Under the pieces are notes generated by a model. That model saw nothing but the letters and a program-made list of their open reading frames with translations. It did no database searches and had not been told where the DNA came from. Both the position numbers and the translations under genes were made by a program. This document shows positions 11,435 to 19,407 of a stretch of DNA of 64,000 nt, one piece after another. Each line of letters opens with the position of its first letter. The first letter of the stretch is position 1. Location of the stretch: NCBI GenBank assembly GCA_052387815.1, contig JBQTIU010000057.1, positions 1 through 64,000 of the forward strand, given 5' to 3'. Origin of the DNA: JBQTIU01 sp052387815 (lineage in GTDB: Bacteria; Pseudomonadota; Alphaproteobacteria; CACIAM-22H2).

Positions 11435-12133
11435 GTGCCTGGTGCACCCGCTCAGACGCTTGACGGAGTTAGTTTATTCGCCGGGCTGACGCCCGCCGAG
11501 CGCCACGAGGTTGGGCGCCGCTGCCGGTGGCGGCACTTCGCCGCCGGCGAGCAGATCATCAACCGCGAGACCGATTCCCACGATGTGTATTTCATCGTTA
11601 CCGGCATTGCGCGGGTGGTGAATTACTCGCTCTCCGGGCGCGAGATCAGCTTCGACGATATCGGGCCGGGCGGTTATTTCGGCGAACTCGCGGCCATCGA
11701 CGGCGCGCCGCGTTCGGCCAACGTCGTCGCCAAGACCAACATGTTGACCGCTTCGTTGCCGGCCGGGGCGTTCCTCGACGTGCTGGCGAATCATACGTCG
11801 ATGGCGCTGGCGCTGGTCCGCCGGCTCGCTTCCGTGATCCGGCAGGCGACCGACCGCATCATGGATTTGAGCACGCTCGGCGCCCACAACCGCATCTACG
11901 CTGAATTGCTGCGCGAGGCGCGAGCCATCGGCGCGAGCGGCAACCGCGCCGTCCTCAAGCCGATTCCGGTCCATTCCGACATCGCCGCCCGGGTCAGCAC
12001 CTCCCGCGAGACCGTGGCGCGGGTGTTGAGCGATCTTGCCCGCAAGAAGCTCGTCCGACGCGACAGCGACGGCTTCGTGCTTCTCGACCTCGACCGCCTC
12101 ACCCACATGGTCCACGAGTTCCGCGGCGAGTGA
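11435..12133 (+). CDS. Crp/Fnr-family transcription regulator
   Basis: This is a 232-residue regulator. An N-terminal cyclic-nucleotide-binding-type beta-roll includes GYFGELAAIDGAPRSANVVA near residues 80-99, close to the PGE...R-S cAMP pocket signature. A dimer helix follows, then a C-terminal winged helix. The recognition helix reads STSRETVARVLSDL; its R-E-T-V-x-R matches the residues with which E. coli CRP reads TGTGA. The FNR-type N-terminal cysteine cluster is absent, so oxygen sensing through a [4Fe-4S] cluster is unlikely. A perfect TGTGA-N6-TCACA site lies 15 bases past its stop codon, in front of a small-protein gene. Confidence 0.93.
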   Translation: MPGAPAQTLDGVSLFAGLTPAERHEVGRRCRWRHFAAGEQIINRETDSHDVYFIVTGIARVVNYSLSGREISFDDIGPGGYFGELAAIDGAPRSANVVAKTNMLTASLPAGAFLDVLANHTSMALALVRRLASVIRQATDRIMDLSTLGAHNRIYAELLREARAIGASGNRAVLKPIPVHSDIAARVSTSRETVARVLSDLARKKLVRRDSDGFVLLDLDRLTHMVHEFRGE

Positions 12134-12148
12134 ACCCGCGGCCGGGAC

Positions 12149-12164
12149 TGTGACGAAAGTCACA
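12149..12164. promoter_or_regulatory. CRP-type binding site
   Basis: TGTGACGAAAGTCACA is a fully symmetric TGTGA-N6-TCACA palindrome. It sits between the Crp/Fnr gene and the 32-residue peptide gene. A weak -10-like CTTATC at 12185-12190 would put a start site near 12198 with the palindrome centred at about -41, the class II activator position. The match of site and recognition helix supports binding by the neighbouring regulator. Confidence 0.7.
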
Positions 12165-12253
12165 GCGCGGCGCCTTCAGGACTCCTTATCGTCGCGGCTG
12201 TCGGTGGCCTCCCCGCTGGCAGGGACGGCCCTTTGGAAAGGAAGGGTCAAGCG

Positions 12254-12352
12254 ATGTACAGTCTCAAAGCGTTCCTCGTTGCGCTGCCGATCGCCTTGCT
12301 GTTCCTGGTGTTGAACCTGCCCGGCGAGGTTTGGTCTTGGGGACAGTTCTAG
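12254..12352 (+). CDS. 32-residue single-pass membrane peptide
   Basis: The short frame encodes MYSLKAFLVALPIALLFLVL followed by NLPGEVWSWGQF. A hydrophobic helix of about 16 residues is followed by a short aromatic tail. A strong ribosome-binding site (GGAAAGGAAGGG) ends a few bases before the ATG. A CRP-type site lies 90 bases upstream and a strong intrinsic terminator 57 bases downstream, so the unit has its own start and stop signals. I do not recognise the family. Small peptides of this type often modulate membrane complexes such as oxidases or transporters, but no partner is evident beyond the nearby sorAB genes on the opposite strand. Confidence 0.65.
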   Translation: MYSLKAFLVALPIALLFLVLNLPGEVWSWGQF

Positions 12353-12408
12353 GCTCTGGCCTAGGGTTTCTTACGACCTCTCTGTTGTTGCGCTCTCCCC
12401 AAACTCGA

Positions 12409-12441
12409 CGGGGCCGGATCGAACTCCGGCCCCGCTTTTTT
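12409..12441 (+). terminator. Rho-independent terminator
   Basis: A perfect ten-base stem, CGGGGCCGGA with TCCGGCCCCG, closes a six-base loop (TCGAAC). It is followed by C and six T residues at 12436-12441. It ends the small-peptide transcript and shields the convergent sorB gene from read-through. Confidence 0.9.
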
Positions 12442-12463
12442 GCCTGGGACCCTGTCCGGGCTA

Positions 12464-12799
12464 CTATTTCAGGAAGGGATTGACCGGCCCGCGCCGGCGC
12501 GGCGGAAAGGCGGCGGAAAGATAATCGAGGACGAGTTCCCGGTCGCCCGGGTCGAGTTCCGGCATGCCGTGCCGCTCGGTCATCCAATTCAGGCTGTCGG
12601 CCCAGCGCTCCCGCGACATGCCCTGCTGCCGGACGATCGCCGTCCCGTGGCAGGCGGTGCAGGCGTAAAACGCCTCCTCCCGCCCCTTGCCCGGCGGCAG
12701 GTCGTCGGGCGATTCCTCGACGGCCGCCGCCGGTGCGGCCAGCCACAATCCCAACATCGCGCCGGCGGCAACGCGCGCCCGCCCTCCGGCTCGCCGCAT
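12464..12799 (-). CDS. sorB: Sulfite dehydrogenase cytochrome c subunit SorB
   Basis: This is a 111-residue secreted monohaem cytochrome c. The signal peptide contains RVAAGAMLGLWLAAPAAA. The haem motif is CTACH near residues 46-50, and the likely axial Met is in RHGMPELDPGDRE near residue 80. The closing pattern LVLDYLSAAFPP is typical of the small cytochrome that takes electrons from SorA. Six bases separate it from the sorA stop, so the two are co-transcribed. It would pass electrons from sulfite to a periplasmic cytochrome or oxidase. Confidence 0.88.
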   Translation of the reverse strand: MRRAGGRARVAAGAMLGLWLAAPAAAVEESPDDLPPGKGREEAFYACTACHGTAIVRQQGMSRERWADSLNWMTERHGMPELDPGDRELVLDYLSAAFPPRRRGPVNPFLK

Positions 12800-12805
12800 C
12801 GACCG

Positions 12806-14152
12806 TTAGGCCTTGACCAGCACGGCGACGCGGTGGAACGGATTAGCGCCGTAGCCCGACGGGTTCCAGTTGGCCGGCGCATGCGGCTGCGGTTTGCCGT
12901 CGGAGTCGGTGGCCCGGCTCCAGAGTTCGTAATAGCCCTCGCTCGGCACGGTCACGCTGGCGGTCCAGCGCTGCCACGAATATTTGTTGGCGGGGTTGCC
13001 GAGCTGGGCGGTCGCCCAGCTCTCGCCGTAATCGACCGACACATGGACCGCGCGCACCGTCTTCTCGCCCGCCCAGGCCGCCCCCTTGAGCGCGATGCGA
13101 CGGGTCCCGGCTGCGAACTCGGCGCCGTTGGCCGGGTTGGTGACGATCGAGCGCACCGGCATCGATTCCATGATTCTCATGTTGGCATCGGGCGTGGTGC
13201 CGCCCGGGACCATGGGGACGATCGGGACGCGGTACGAGGTGCCGCCCATGCCCGGGCCGTCATGCACCTTGTCGCGGATCCAGATCCGGGTCAGCCACTT
13301 CTGCGACGCCGAGCCGGGCCAGCCCGGCAGCACGAGACGCACCGGCAAGCCGTGGACGTTGGGGATCGGCCGGCCGTTCATGGCCAGCGCGATGAGGCTG
13401 TGCTCTTCCATCGCCTTGGCGATCGGCACGCCTCTTGAAATCGTCGGCCGCGCCGGGTCGCCCGAAAGATGCAGATCGACGCCGTAGTGGGCGGTGTAGA
13501 CCGCGCCAGGCTTGAGCCCCGCCGCCTTGAGCACGTCGGCCAGGCGCACCCCGGTCCATTCGGCGTTGCCGATCGCCCCGTTGCTCCACTGGTTGCCGCG
13601 CGTCTCGGGGACGAAGAAGCCGCGGCCGTTGCCGCCGCATTCGAGCTGCAGCTTGTAGCTGACCTGCGGGAAGCGCCGCTTGAGCTCGCCGACGCTGAGC
13701 TCGAGCTTGGTGTTGACCTCGCCGTCGACCGTGATCTTCCAGGCCTCGGGGTCGCCCGGGGGATCGGGGATCTGGCCGTTGTTGCGGATGAAGAACTTGG
13801 CGTTGGGCGTCACCTCGTCGTCGAGCAGCGCCTCCGGCGTCTCGGCGACCAATGGCCGCTCGCCGAGGATCACCAGGTTGGCGTCCTTGCCGTCCATCTG
13901 GAGGAGCTTGGGCCCCTTGGCGGTCGGGGTCTGGGCGAGTGCCGCCGGAATGAGGCCGCCCGGCATATATCCGGCGAAGGGGATGTTGGCCCCGACCGCC
14001 GCGCTCACCGCGGCAAGGCCGGCCCGGGCCAGGAAGCCGCGCCGTCCCACGCCCTCGTCCTCGACCGTCCGCCGGCCGAAGATAAGGGCATCGGCCCGCT
14101 CCGGATCGTCGCCATAGAGTTCGTAGAGACCGCGTTCGCGCTTGCCGCCCAT
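12806..14152 (-). CDS. sorA: Sulfite dehydrogenase molybdenum subunit SorA (Tat-exported)
   Basis: This is a 448-residue molybdopterin oxidoreductase of the sulfite oxidase family, which oxidises sulfite to sulfate in the periplasm. GRRGFLARAGLAAVSAA near residues 43-59 is a Tat signal. LQLECGGNGRGFFVPETRG contains the Cys that ligates molybdenum. NVHGLPVRLVLPGWPGSASQKWL is the conserved domain-junction segment, followed by the C-terminal Mo-co dimerisation domain (VRAVHVSVDYGESW). The start at 14152 has AGGGAGGTG six bases upstream; a longer frame adds 34 residues without support. Its partner sorB follows directly. Confidence 0.93.
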   Translation of the reverse strand: MGGKRERGLYELYGDDPERADALIFGRRTVEDEGVGRRGFLARAGLAAVSAAVGANIPFAGYMPGGLIPAALAQTPTAKGPKLLQMDGKDANLVILGERPLVAETPEALLDDEVTPNAKFFIRNNGQIPDPPGDPEAWKITVDGEVNTKLELSVGELKRRFPQVSYKLQLECGGNGRGFFVPETRGNQWSNGAIGNAEWTGVRLADVLKAAGLKPGAVYTAHYGVDLHLSGDPARPTISRGVPIAKAMEEHSLIALAMNGRPIPNVHGLPVRLVLPGWPGSASQKWLTRIWIRDKVHDGPGMGGTSYRVPIVPMVPGGTTPDANMRIMESMPVRSIVTNPANGAEFAAGTRRIALKGAAWAGEKTVRAVHVSVDYGESWATAQLGNPANKYSWQRWTASVTVPSEGYYELWSRATDSDGKPQPHAPANWNPSGYGANPFHRVAVLVKA

Positions 14153-14357
14153 CGGAACACCTCCCTGAGACATGGTCCTCATCCCGGACCGCTCGTCCGT
14201 GCCGGTATATTCGCACGTTACGATTTCCGGAGGAAGGCCGCGGTGGCAACCCACGAAACCGCCCCAGGCGGCGATCGCTCGCCGACCTCGGCGGGGTCCG
14301 ACTGCCTTGGCGGGAGGCCCGGCTTAGCGAACGAGGTGCGCCCGATCCCTTGGACTC

Positions 14358-14449
14358 GTGGACAACGCTGCTGCGTTGCCCACAGCCCCGCAGGTCCATC
14401 AGCAGCGGACATTTAACCAGCTACAAAACCCGGACATTTTAACTTGCTA
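14358..14449. mobile_element. IS-end-like remnant: inverted repeat and two tandem terminal repeats
   Basis: The 325-base gap between sorA and the ABC ATPase gene holds no gene. It contains an imperfect inverted repeat (GTGGACAACGC / GCGTTGCCCAC, 14358-14383). Two direct repeats 25 bases apart follow: CGGACATTTAACCAGCTA (14406-14423) and CGGACATTTTAACTTGCTA (14431-14449). Repeated CGGACATTTTAAC...GCTA boxes resemble the multiple terminal repeats of IS21-type elements, and the composition is AT-richer than the surroundings. No transposase is present, so this would be a solo end. Family assignment is from memory only. Confidence 0.4.
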
Positions 14450-14477
14450 GCGACGGGGGGACCGAAGCGGCCGCGGT

Positions 14478-15206
14478 TCAGAGGATCGCCTGGATGAAGG
14501 CGTCGAGCTCGGCCGTGGCCGGCCGGTCGAGCAGCCGGTCCGGCGGGCCTTTCTCCCAGATGCGACCGCGGTGCATGAAGACCAACGTGTCGGCGGCGCC
14601 GCGCGCGAAGTCCATCGCGTGGGTGACCAGAACCATGGTCATGCCGCTGGCGGCCAGCTTCTCCAGCACCCGGATCACCTCGCCGATCAGCTCGGGGTCG
14701 AGGGCCGAGGTGATCTCGTCGAACAGCATGAGGCGCGGATTCATGGCGAGCGCCCGGGCGATCGCGACGCGTTGCTGCTGCCCGCCGGAGAGCTGGCTCG
14801 GGTAGGCGTCGATCTTGTCGGCGAGGTCGACCTGGGCTAGCACCTGGCGGGCGATCCGCTGCGCCTCGTCAAGTGCGAGCCCCTTGCCCCGGTGGGGCCC
14901 GAGGGTGATGTTCCGCTCCACCGAGAGGTGCGGAAAGAGGTTGAAGCTCTGGAAGACCATGCCGACCTCGCGGTGCAGCTCGCGCAGCGCCGTGCGGCCG
15001 CGCGCCAGCCGGCGGCCGGCGAATGCGATCTCGCCGCCGTCGATCGCTTCGAGGCCGTTGATGCAGCGCAGCAGTGTGCTCTTCCCCGAGCCGCTGCGCC
15101 CGATCACCGCCACCACTTCGCCGGCCTCGACCGCCAGCGAGACGTCGTCGAGGACGACGAGCGCGCCGAAGCGCTTAGAGATGTGCCTGAGCGCCAACAG
15201 CGACAT
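14478..15206 (-). CDS. Polar amino acid-type ABC transporter ATPase (cluster 1)
   Basis: This 242-residue ATPase powers the importer encoded by the next three upstream genes. Walker A is GRSGSGKSTLLRCI near residue 37, the Q-loop is VFQSFNLFPHLSV near 86, the signature is LSGGQQQRVAIARAL near 138, and Walker B is LMLFDEITSALDPE near 158. It is of the GlnQ/HisP type. Its start overlaps the end of the permease gene by 32 bases, so translation is coupled. The solute is unknown; the linked catabolic genes suggest a sugar acid or related hydroxy acid. Confidence 0.95.
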   Translation of the reverse strand: MSLLALRHISKRFGALVVLDDVSLAVEAGEVVAVIGRSGSGKSTLLRCINGLEAIDGGEIAFAGRRLARGRTALRELHREVGMVFQSFNLFPHLSVERNITLGPHRGKGLALDEAQRIARQVLAQVDLADKIDAYPSQLSGGQQQRVAIARALAMNPRLMLFDEITSALDPELIGEVIRVLEKLAASGMTMVLVTHAMDFARGAADTLVFMHRGRIWEKGPPDRLLDRPATAELDAFIQAIL

Positions 15207-15846
15207 CGTACCGTTTCTCCAGGCGGCGGCCGAGCAGGGAGAGCGGCCAGCACACGACGAAGTAGAGCACGGCGACCAGGGGATAGACGGTCATCGGCTG
15301 GAAGGTGACGTTGGTCATGAGCTGCCCGGCGCGGGTCAGCTCGACGAAGCCGATGATCGAGGCGATCGACGTTCCCTTGATTAGCTGGACCAGGAACCCG
15401 ACGGTGGGCGGGATGGCGATGCGCATCGCCTGCGGCAGGATGACGTGCCAGAACTGCCGCGGGTAGGTGAGCGCCAAGCACTCGGCCGCCTCCCACTGGG
15501 CGCGCGGGATGGCCTGGATGCAGCCGCGCCAGATCTCGCCGAGGAAGGCCGCGGAGTAGGCGGTGAAGGCGAGAGTCACCGCCGGCCAGGGGTCGATGCG
15601 CACGCCGAATAGCACCGCGAACCCGTAGAATACGATGAAGAGCTGCATGAGCACCGGCGTGCCCTGGAAGAGTTGGATGTAGCCGGCGGCCAGCCAGCGC
15701 GCCGGCGCGAAGGGAAGGAGGCGCAGCACCGCGACGAGGAAGCCGCCGACGCCGCCGCCGGTGAAGGCGATCAGCGACAGGGCCAGCGTCCAGCGCATGG
15801 CCTGGAGCAGGAACAGGAACTCCGGCAGCTCGAATTCGCGGCTCAT
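15175..15846 (-). CDS. Polar amino acid-type ABC permease (cluster 1, second)
   Basis: This is a 223-residue inner-membrane permease of the HisM/GlnP type with about five hydrophobic segments. The EAA loop reads QWEAAECLALTYPRQFWHVILPQAMRIAIPP around residues 128-158 (given here in two halves: EAAECLAL and ILPQAMRIAIPP). The chosen start, MSREFELPEFLFLL, lies 12 bases past the previous gene's stop; a longer frame adds 15 residues without support. It matches the second permease of the paralogous cluster at 31221-31904. Confidence 0.93.
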   Translation of the reverse strand: MSREFELPEFLFLLQAMRWTLALSLIAFTGGGVGGFLVAVLRLLPFAPARWLAAGYIQLFQGTPVLMQLFIVFYGFAVLFGVRIDPWPAVTLAFTAYSAAFLGEIWRGCIQAIPRAQWEAAECLALTYPRQFWHVILPQAMRIAIPPTVGFLVQLIKGTSIASIIGFVELTRAGQLMTNVTFQPMTVYPLVAVLYFVVCWPLSLLGRRLEKRYDVAVGAQAHL

Positions 15847-15857
15847 GGGCGCGCCCC

Positions 15858-16529
15858 TCAGCCCGCCCGCCCGCGCACGAAGACCAGCCAATAGATCGCG
15901 CCGAGCACCGCCCGGAATCCGAGCGCCATCGCCAGGTAGATGCCGGTGGCGACGAAATAGAACTCGAAGGCTCGGAAGGTGGTCGATTGCAGCGTATTGG
16001 TGATCGCGGTCAGCTCGGAGGCCGAGATCGCGGAGACGATGCTCGATCCGAGCATGAGCAGGATGAACTGGCTGGCGAGCGCCGGGAACACCGCCTTGAG
16101 GGCCGGGAACAGGACGATGAAGCGGAATACCTGGAGGCGCGACAGGCCAAGCGCGTGGCCCGCCTCGACCTGCCCGCGCGGCACCGATTCGACGCCGGCG
16201 CGCACGATCTCGGTGGCGTAGGCGCCGAGGTTCACCACCATGCCGACCAGCGCCGCCTGGGTGGCCTCGAAGCGCAGCCCGATCGCCGGGAGCGAGAAGT
16301 AGATGATGAACAACTGAACGAGGAACGGCGTGTTGCGGATCGCCTCGACATAGGCGACGACCAGCCAGCGCAGCGGCCGGGGCCCGGCGGTGCGCGCGAA
16401 GGCGCAGACGATCGCCACGATCACGCCGAGCACCATCGCCGTCGCCGACAGCCGGATGGTCAGCCCGGCCCCGGCCAGCAGCTGCGGGAGGTTGTCGAAG
16501 ACGACGCCGAACTGGAAGGTGTAGGTCAC
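15858..16529 (-). CDS. Polar amino acid-type ABC permease (cluster 1, first)
   Basis: This is a 223-residue permease starting at GTG (VTYTFQFGVVFDNLPQLL). Its homologue at 32740 begins the same way, which supports this start. The membrane core contains AYVEAIRNTPFLVQLFIIY and the EAA segment QVEAGHALGLSRLQVFRFIV, ending in FPALKAVFPALASQF. It forms a heterodimer with the next permease. A strong hairpin separates it from the binding-protein gene upstream. Confidence 0.92.
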   Translation of the reverse strand: MTYTFQFGVVFDNLPQLLAGAGLTIRLSATAMVLGVIVAIVCAFARTAGPRPLRWLVVAYVEAIRNTPFLVQLFIIYFSLPAIGLRFEATQAALVGMVVNLGAYATEIVRAGVESVPRGQVEAGHALGLSRLQVFRFIVLFPALKAVFPALASQFILLMLGSSIVSAISASELTAITNTLQSTTFRAFEFYFVATGIYLAMALGFRAVLGAIYWLVFVRGRAG

Positions 16530-16567
16530 GGCCCGACCACTCCGCGCGCCCGCGCGCGCCCCGCGCC

Positions 16568-16611
16568 GCAAAACAAGGGCGCCACCCGCCTGGCCTCGGC
16601 GGGCGGCGCCC
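16568..16611 (-). terminator. Strong hairpin with weak T tract after the binding-protein gene
   Basis: On the plus strand GGGCGCCACCCGCC pairs with GGCGGGCGGCGCCC (13 of 14 positions) around a seven-base loop. In the minus-strand direction of transcription it is followed by CTTGTTTTG. It lies between the binding-protein gene and the first permease. It is probably a partial terminator or a 3' mRNA stabiliser that lets the binding protein be made in excess. Confidence 0.65.
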
Positions 16612-16617
16612 GAGGGC

Positions 16618-17418
16618 TTAGAAGGTCGGCAGGTCGACCAGCTTGACGCTGGTGTACTGCTCGTAGATCTGGGCCAGCGTGCCGTTCTGCTTATTGAGGA
16701 ATACCCAGGTGTTGATGACCCGCAAGAGGTCGTGGTCGCCGGGGCGGACGGCGGCCGCATAGTAGGCGGTTCGAACCGTGAACTTGTTCTCGATCTGGGC
16801 ACTCGGGTTGCGGTCGGCGACCGACTTGGCGGCGAAGGCCGACATGCCCACCGCGTCCACCTGGCCGGACAGCAATGACTGGATGGTCGCCGCGATGTCG
16901 TCGAAATTGACGAGGTTGGTGCCCGCGGGCGCGATCTTCGGGACTTCCTGCTCTTCGAGCGTGGCGCGGCCGATACCGATGCGCTTGCCGGCCAGATCGG
17001 CGGGCGACTTGATGGCGACCTTGGCCGGCCCGGCGATGACGATGCTGAGCGCGCCATGCGGGTTGGCGAACATCACCGTCTTGGCCCGATCGAGGGTGAT
17101 GCTGAGCGAGGAGATGGCGACGTCGGCGCGGCCGGCAAGCAGCGCCGGGATGCGGTTCGGCGCCGTCACCTGGACGAGCTCCAACTCGACGCCCAGGTCC
17201 TTGGCGAGCTGCCGAGCGGTAGCGATCTCCGATCCGTCGGGCTGGCCGCTGCGGTCGAGGATGCCGAACGGCGGCGAGGTCACCTCGGCGGTGATGCGGA
17301 TCTTCTTCTCCTTGATGATGCGATCGAGGGTCGTCTGCGCCTCCGCCGCCCCGACGGAGAATGCCGCCACCGCGACCGCCGCGATGGCGCCGAGAACCGT
17401 GTGCGTCCATGGCTTCAT
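16618..17418 (-). CDS. Polar amino acid-type periplasmic binding protein (cluster 1)
   Basis: This is a 266-residue SBP_bac_3 family protein. A signal peptide ends at VGAAEA-QTT. The mature protein has the family's opening IRITAEVTSPPFGILDRSGQ and the central NRIPALLAGRADVAISSLSI. The ligand Arg/Asp positions typical for amino acids are only partly conserved by eye, so a non-amino-acid ligand is possible. It has its own promoter (17493-17521) and is followed by a strong hairpin. The importer lies next to sugar-acid catabolic genes. Confidence 0.93.
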   Translation of the reverse strand: MKPWTHTVLGAIAAVAVAAFSVGAAEAQTTLDRIIKEKKIRITAEVTSPPFGILDRSGQPDGSEIATARQLAKDLGVELELVQVTAPNRIPALLAGRADVAISSLSITLDRAKTVMFANPHGALSIVIAGPAKVAIKSPADLAGKRIGIGRATLEEQEVPKIAPAGTNLVNFDDIAATIQSLLSGQVDAVGMSAFAAKSVADRNPSAQIENKFTVRTAYYAAAVRPGDHDLLRVINTWVFLNKQNGTLAQIYEQYTSVKLVDLPTF

Positions 17419-17492
17419 GATCAGTCCTCCCTAGATTTCGCGGTTGCCCGCCGGCGATGCGCTCCGACCGGCCGAGGCACCCGACGCGCGCT

Positions 17493-17521
17493 AAAATGGC
17501 AGCCTTTCCGAAACTTGTCAA
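17493..17521 (-). promoter_or_regulatory. Candidate sigma-70 promoter of the cluster 1 transporter
   Basis: On the minus strand a perfect TTGACA (17516-17521) is followed 17 bases later by CATTTT (17493-17498) in a locally AT-rich patch. It lies 75 bases upstream of the binding-protein start. The transporter can thus be transcribed separately from the catabolic genes upstream. Confidence 0.5.
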
Positions 17522-17562
17522 AACCAATCAGAAACGCGCGAAAACGCTCGATTGCCCGCGCC

Positions 17563-18342
17563 TCAGCGCCGGATCGCCGCCAGTCCCTCGGCCAGCGCCT
17601 GCTGTAGAAGCATGACGTCGGTGCCGTAGCACAGGCAGCGGAAGCCTTTTTCAGCGAAGGCACGGGCGGAAGCGACGCTGCCGGCGAGGATGCCGGGCGC
17701 CTTGCCGTGCCGCCGGCAGGAGTCGAGGAATCGGTCGACCGCGGCCAGGAAGCGCGGGTGGTCGAACTGGGCGGGGATGCCCATGCTGTCGGTGAGGTCG
17801 AAATGGCCGAGCCAGCCGACATCGATGCCGGGCACCGACAGCACGGCGTCGATGGCGTCGATGCCGTTCGCGCTCTCGACGAGCGCGATGACCAGCGTGC
17901 GCTCATTGGCGGCCTTCATCTTGGCGACGGGGTCGCCGCCGGAGTAGCCGTCATGGGCAACGTTGAAGGCGAGGCCCCGCACGCCGTCGGGCCGGTAGCG
18001 GCACCAGCGGGCGATCTCTTGCGCCTGCGCGCCGGTCTCGACCATGGGGACCATGATGCCGAGCGCCCCGGCATCGAGCACGGGGGCGACGAGGTGGTAA
18101 TGGCGCCCGGGCACGCGCACCAAGGCGGCAACCCCGCTGGCGCGTGCGCAGGCGATCTGCTGCTTCATGGTATCGATGCCGGCGCCGCTGTGCTCCATGT
18201 CGAGGAGGACGAACTCGGCGCCAGCCTGCCCGAGGATGCGGGCGAGCCCGGGGGTGAAGAACTCGAAGGCCATGGTGCCGTAGGCGGAGCCGCCGCGCGC
18301 CAGCTTCTCGCGCACCGGGTTCGCTTCCATCGCGTCGGTCAT
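17563..18342 (-). CDS. HpcH/HpaI-family class II aldolase
   Basis: This is a 259-residue member of the metal-dependent aldolase family that cleaves 4-hydroxy-2-oxo acids to pyruvate and an aldehyde. Visible signatures are FVLLDMEHSG near residue 44, LVRVPGRHYHLVAPVLDAGA near 74 with the metal-site region VPMVETGAQAQE near 98, and IDVGWLGHFDLTDSMG near 174, the counterpart of the usual IGPxDLSxSxG. The start overlaps the upstream stop as ATGA. With the kinase and PdxA2-like gene upstream it may handle a keto sugar acid, but its substrate is not determined. Confidence 0.9.
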   Translation of the reverse strand: MTDAMEANPVREKLARGGSAYGTMAFEFFTPGLARILGQAGAEFVLLDMEHSGAGIDTMKQQIACARASGVAALVRVPGRHYHLVAPVLDAGALGIMVPMVETGAQAQEIARWCRYRPDGVRGLAFNVAHDGYSGGDPVAKMKAANERTLVIALVESANGIDAIDAVLSVPGIDVGWLGHFDLTDSMGIPAQFDHPRFLAAVDRFLDSCRRHGKAPGILAGSVASARAFAEKGFRCLCYGTDVMLLQQALAEGLAAIRR

Positions 18343-19406
18343 GGCGTCGCCTCCTTCGCCCAGGCGGGGACCGCTGCCCCGACGCGGCCCGCCGCTTCGA
18401 CGAGCTGCGTCCAGGTGGTAGCGTCGATCGGAGTGCCGCGCGCCGACCGCTCAGCGCGCGTGCGATCCTCGATCTCGCCCGGCAGCAGGACCGGGCTGTG
18501 CGGGTCGAGGGGCGGCGAGGCCTTGACCCATTCGATAAGCCGGCGCAGGTCGGCGGCGAACCCGGCGGCGCCGGCGAACGCGGCGGGATCGAAGAGCAGC
18601 GACAGCATGTTGTTGACCAGCCGATGGGCGGTCGGGCTGTCGGGATGGCTGCTGCCCCCGCCGGTCAGCGCGCCGGCCAACACCTCGCAGAATACCGACA
18701 GGCCGAAGCCCTTGTGCCCGCCGACCGTCAGGATGGCGCCGGGCGGCTTGGCGTAGAAGGTCTCGGGATCGGTGCTCGGGCGGCCGGCGCCGTCCAGGAT
18801 GCAGCCCGGCGGCAGCTTCTCGCGCTCGTTTCGCGCCACCTGGATCTTCCCCTCGGCGACGATCGAGGTGGCGATGTCGAGGATCAGCGGCCGGCCGCCG
18901 GCGACCGGCACGCCGGCCGCGATCGGGTTGGCCGACAGGCGGCGGTCGCTGCCCCCGTGGGGCGCGACCAGGATGCCGAAGCCCGACGTGTTGACCAGGT
19001 GGTAGGAGGCGAGGCCCGCGGCGACGGCCTGCTCGGCCCACGCGCCGATGCGGCCGAGATGCCCCGCGTTGCGGATCGCCACGGCCGCCAGGCCATGGCG
19101 CCGGGCGCGCTCGATGCCCATTGCCATCGCTTCCCGGCCGATCACCTGACCGTAGCCGAACTCGCCGTCGACCACCAGGATCGGCCCTGACTCCTGCACC
19201 ACGCGCGCGTGGCGGTTGGCGACCACCAGCCCGCGCGCCAGCCACTCCAGGTACTTCGCCACCCGGATGACACCGTGCGAATCGTGGCCCATCAGGTTGG
19301 CCTCGACCAGGTGGTCGGCAACGATGCCGGCCTCCTCCGGCGTCGAGCCGGCGGCGTGAAATACATTCGCGACGAAGGCAGCCAGCGGATCGGCGGCGAT
19401 TCTCAC
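18339..19406 (-). CDS. LDH2/malate dehydrogenase-type NAD(P) oxidoreductase
   Basis: This is a 355-residue member of the malate/L-lactate/ureidoglycolate dehydrogenase (LDH2) fold, unrelated to Rossmann lactate dehydrogenases. Typical segments are NLMGHDSHGVIRVAKYL near residue 45, NAGHLGRIGAWAEQAV near 115, NPIAAGVPVAGGRPLILDIATS near 165 (in two parts: NPIAAGVPV and LILDIATS), and GHKGFGLSVFCEVLAGALTG near 235. The GTG start at 19404-19406 lies one base after the pdxA2-like stop; a longer frame adds only Arg/Trp-rich residues. It is translationally coupled to the aldolase. It would oxidise a 2-hydroxy acid. Confidence 0.88.
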   Translation of the reverse strand: MRIAADPLAAFVANVFHAAGSTPEEAGIVADHLVEANLMGHDSHGVIRVAKYLEWLARGLVVANRHARVVQESGPILVVDGEFGYGQVIGREAMAMGIERARRHGLAAVAIRNAGHLGRIGAWAEQAVAAGLASYHLVNTSGFGILVAPHGGSDRRLSANPIAAGVPVAGGRPLILDIATSIVAEGKIQVARNEREKLPPGCILDGAGRPSTDPETFYAKPPGAILTVGGHKGFGLSVFCEVLAGALTGGGSSHPDSPTAHRLVNNMLSLLFDPAAFAGAAGFAADLRRLIEWVKASPPLDPHSPVLLPGEIEDRTRAERSARGTPIDATTWTQLVEAAGRVGAAVPAWAKEATP

Positions 19407-19407
19407 T

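Noticed and set aside
12149..12164. An FNR-type (TTGAT-N4-ATCAA) site
   Set aside because: The half-sites are TGTGA/TCACA, the CRP type, and the neighbouring regulator lacks the FNR cysteine cluster.
14153..14477. A complete insertion sequence
   Set aside because: No transposase frame of any length is present; only end-like repeats remain.
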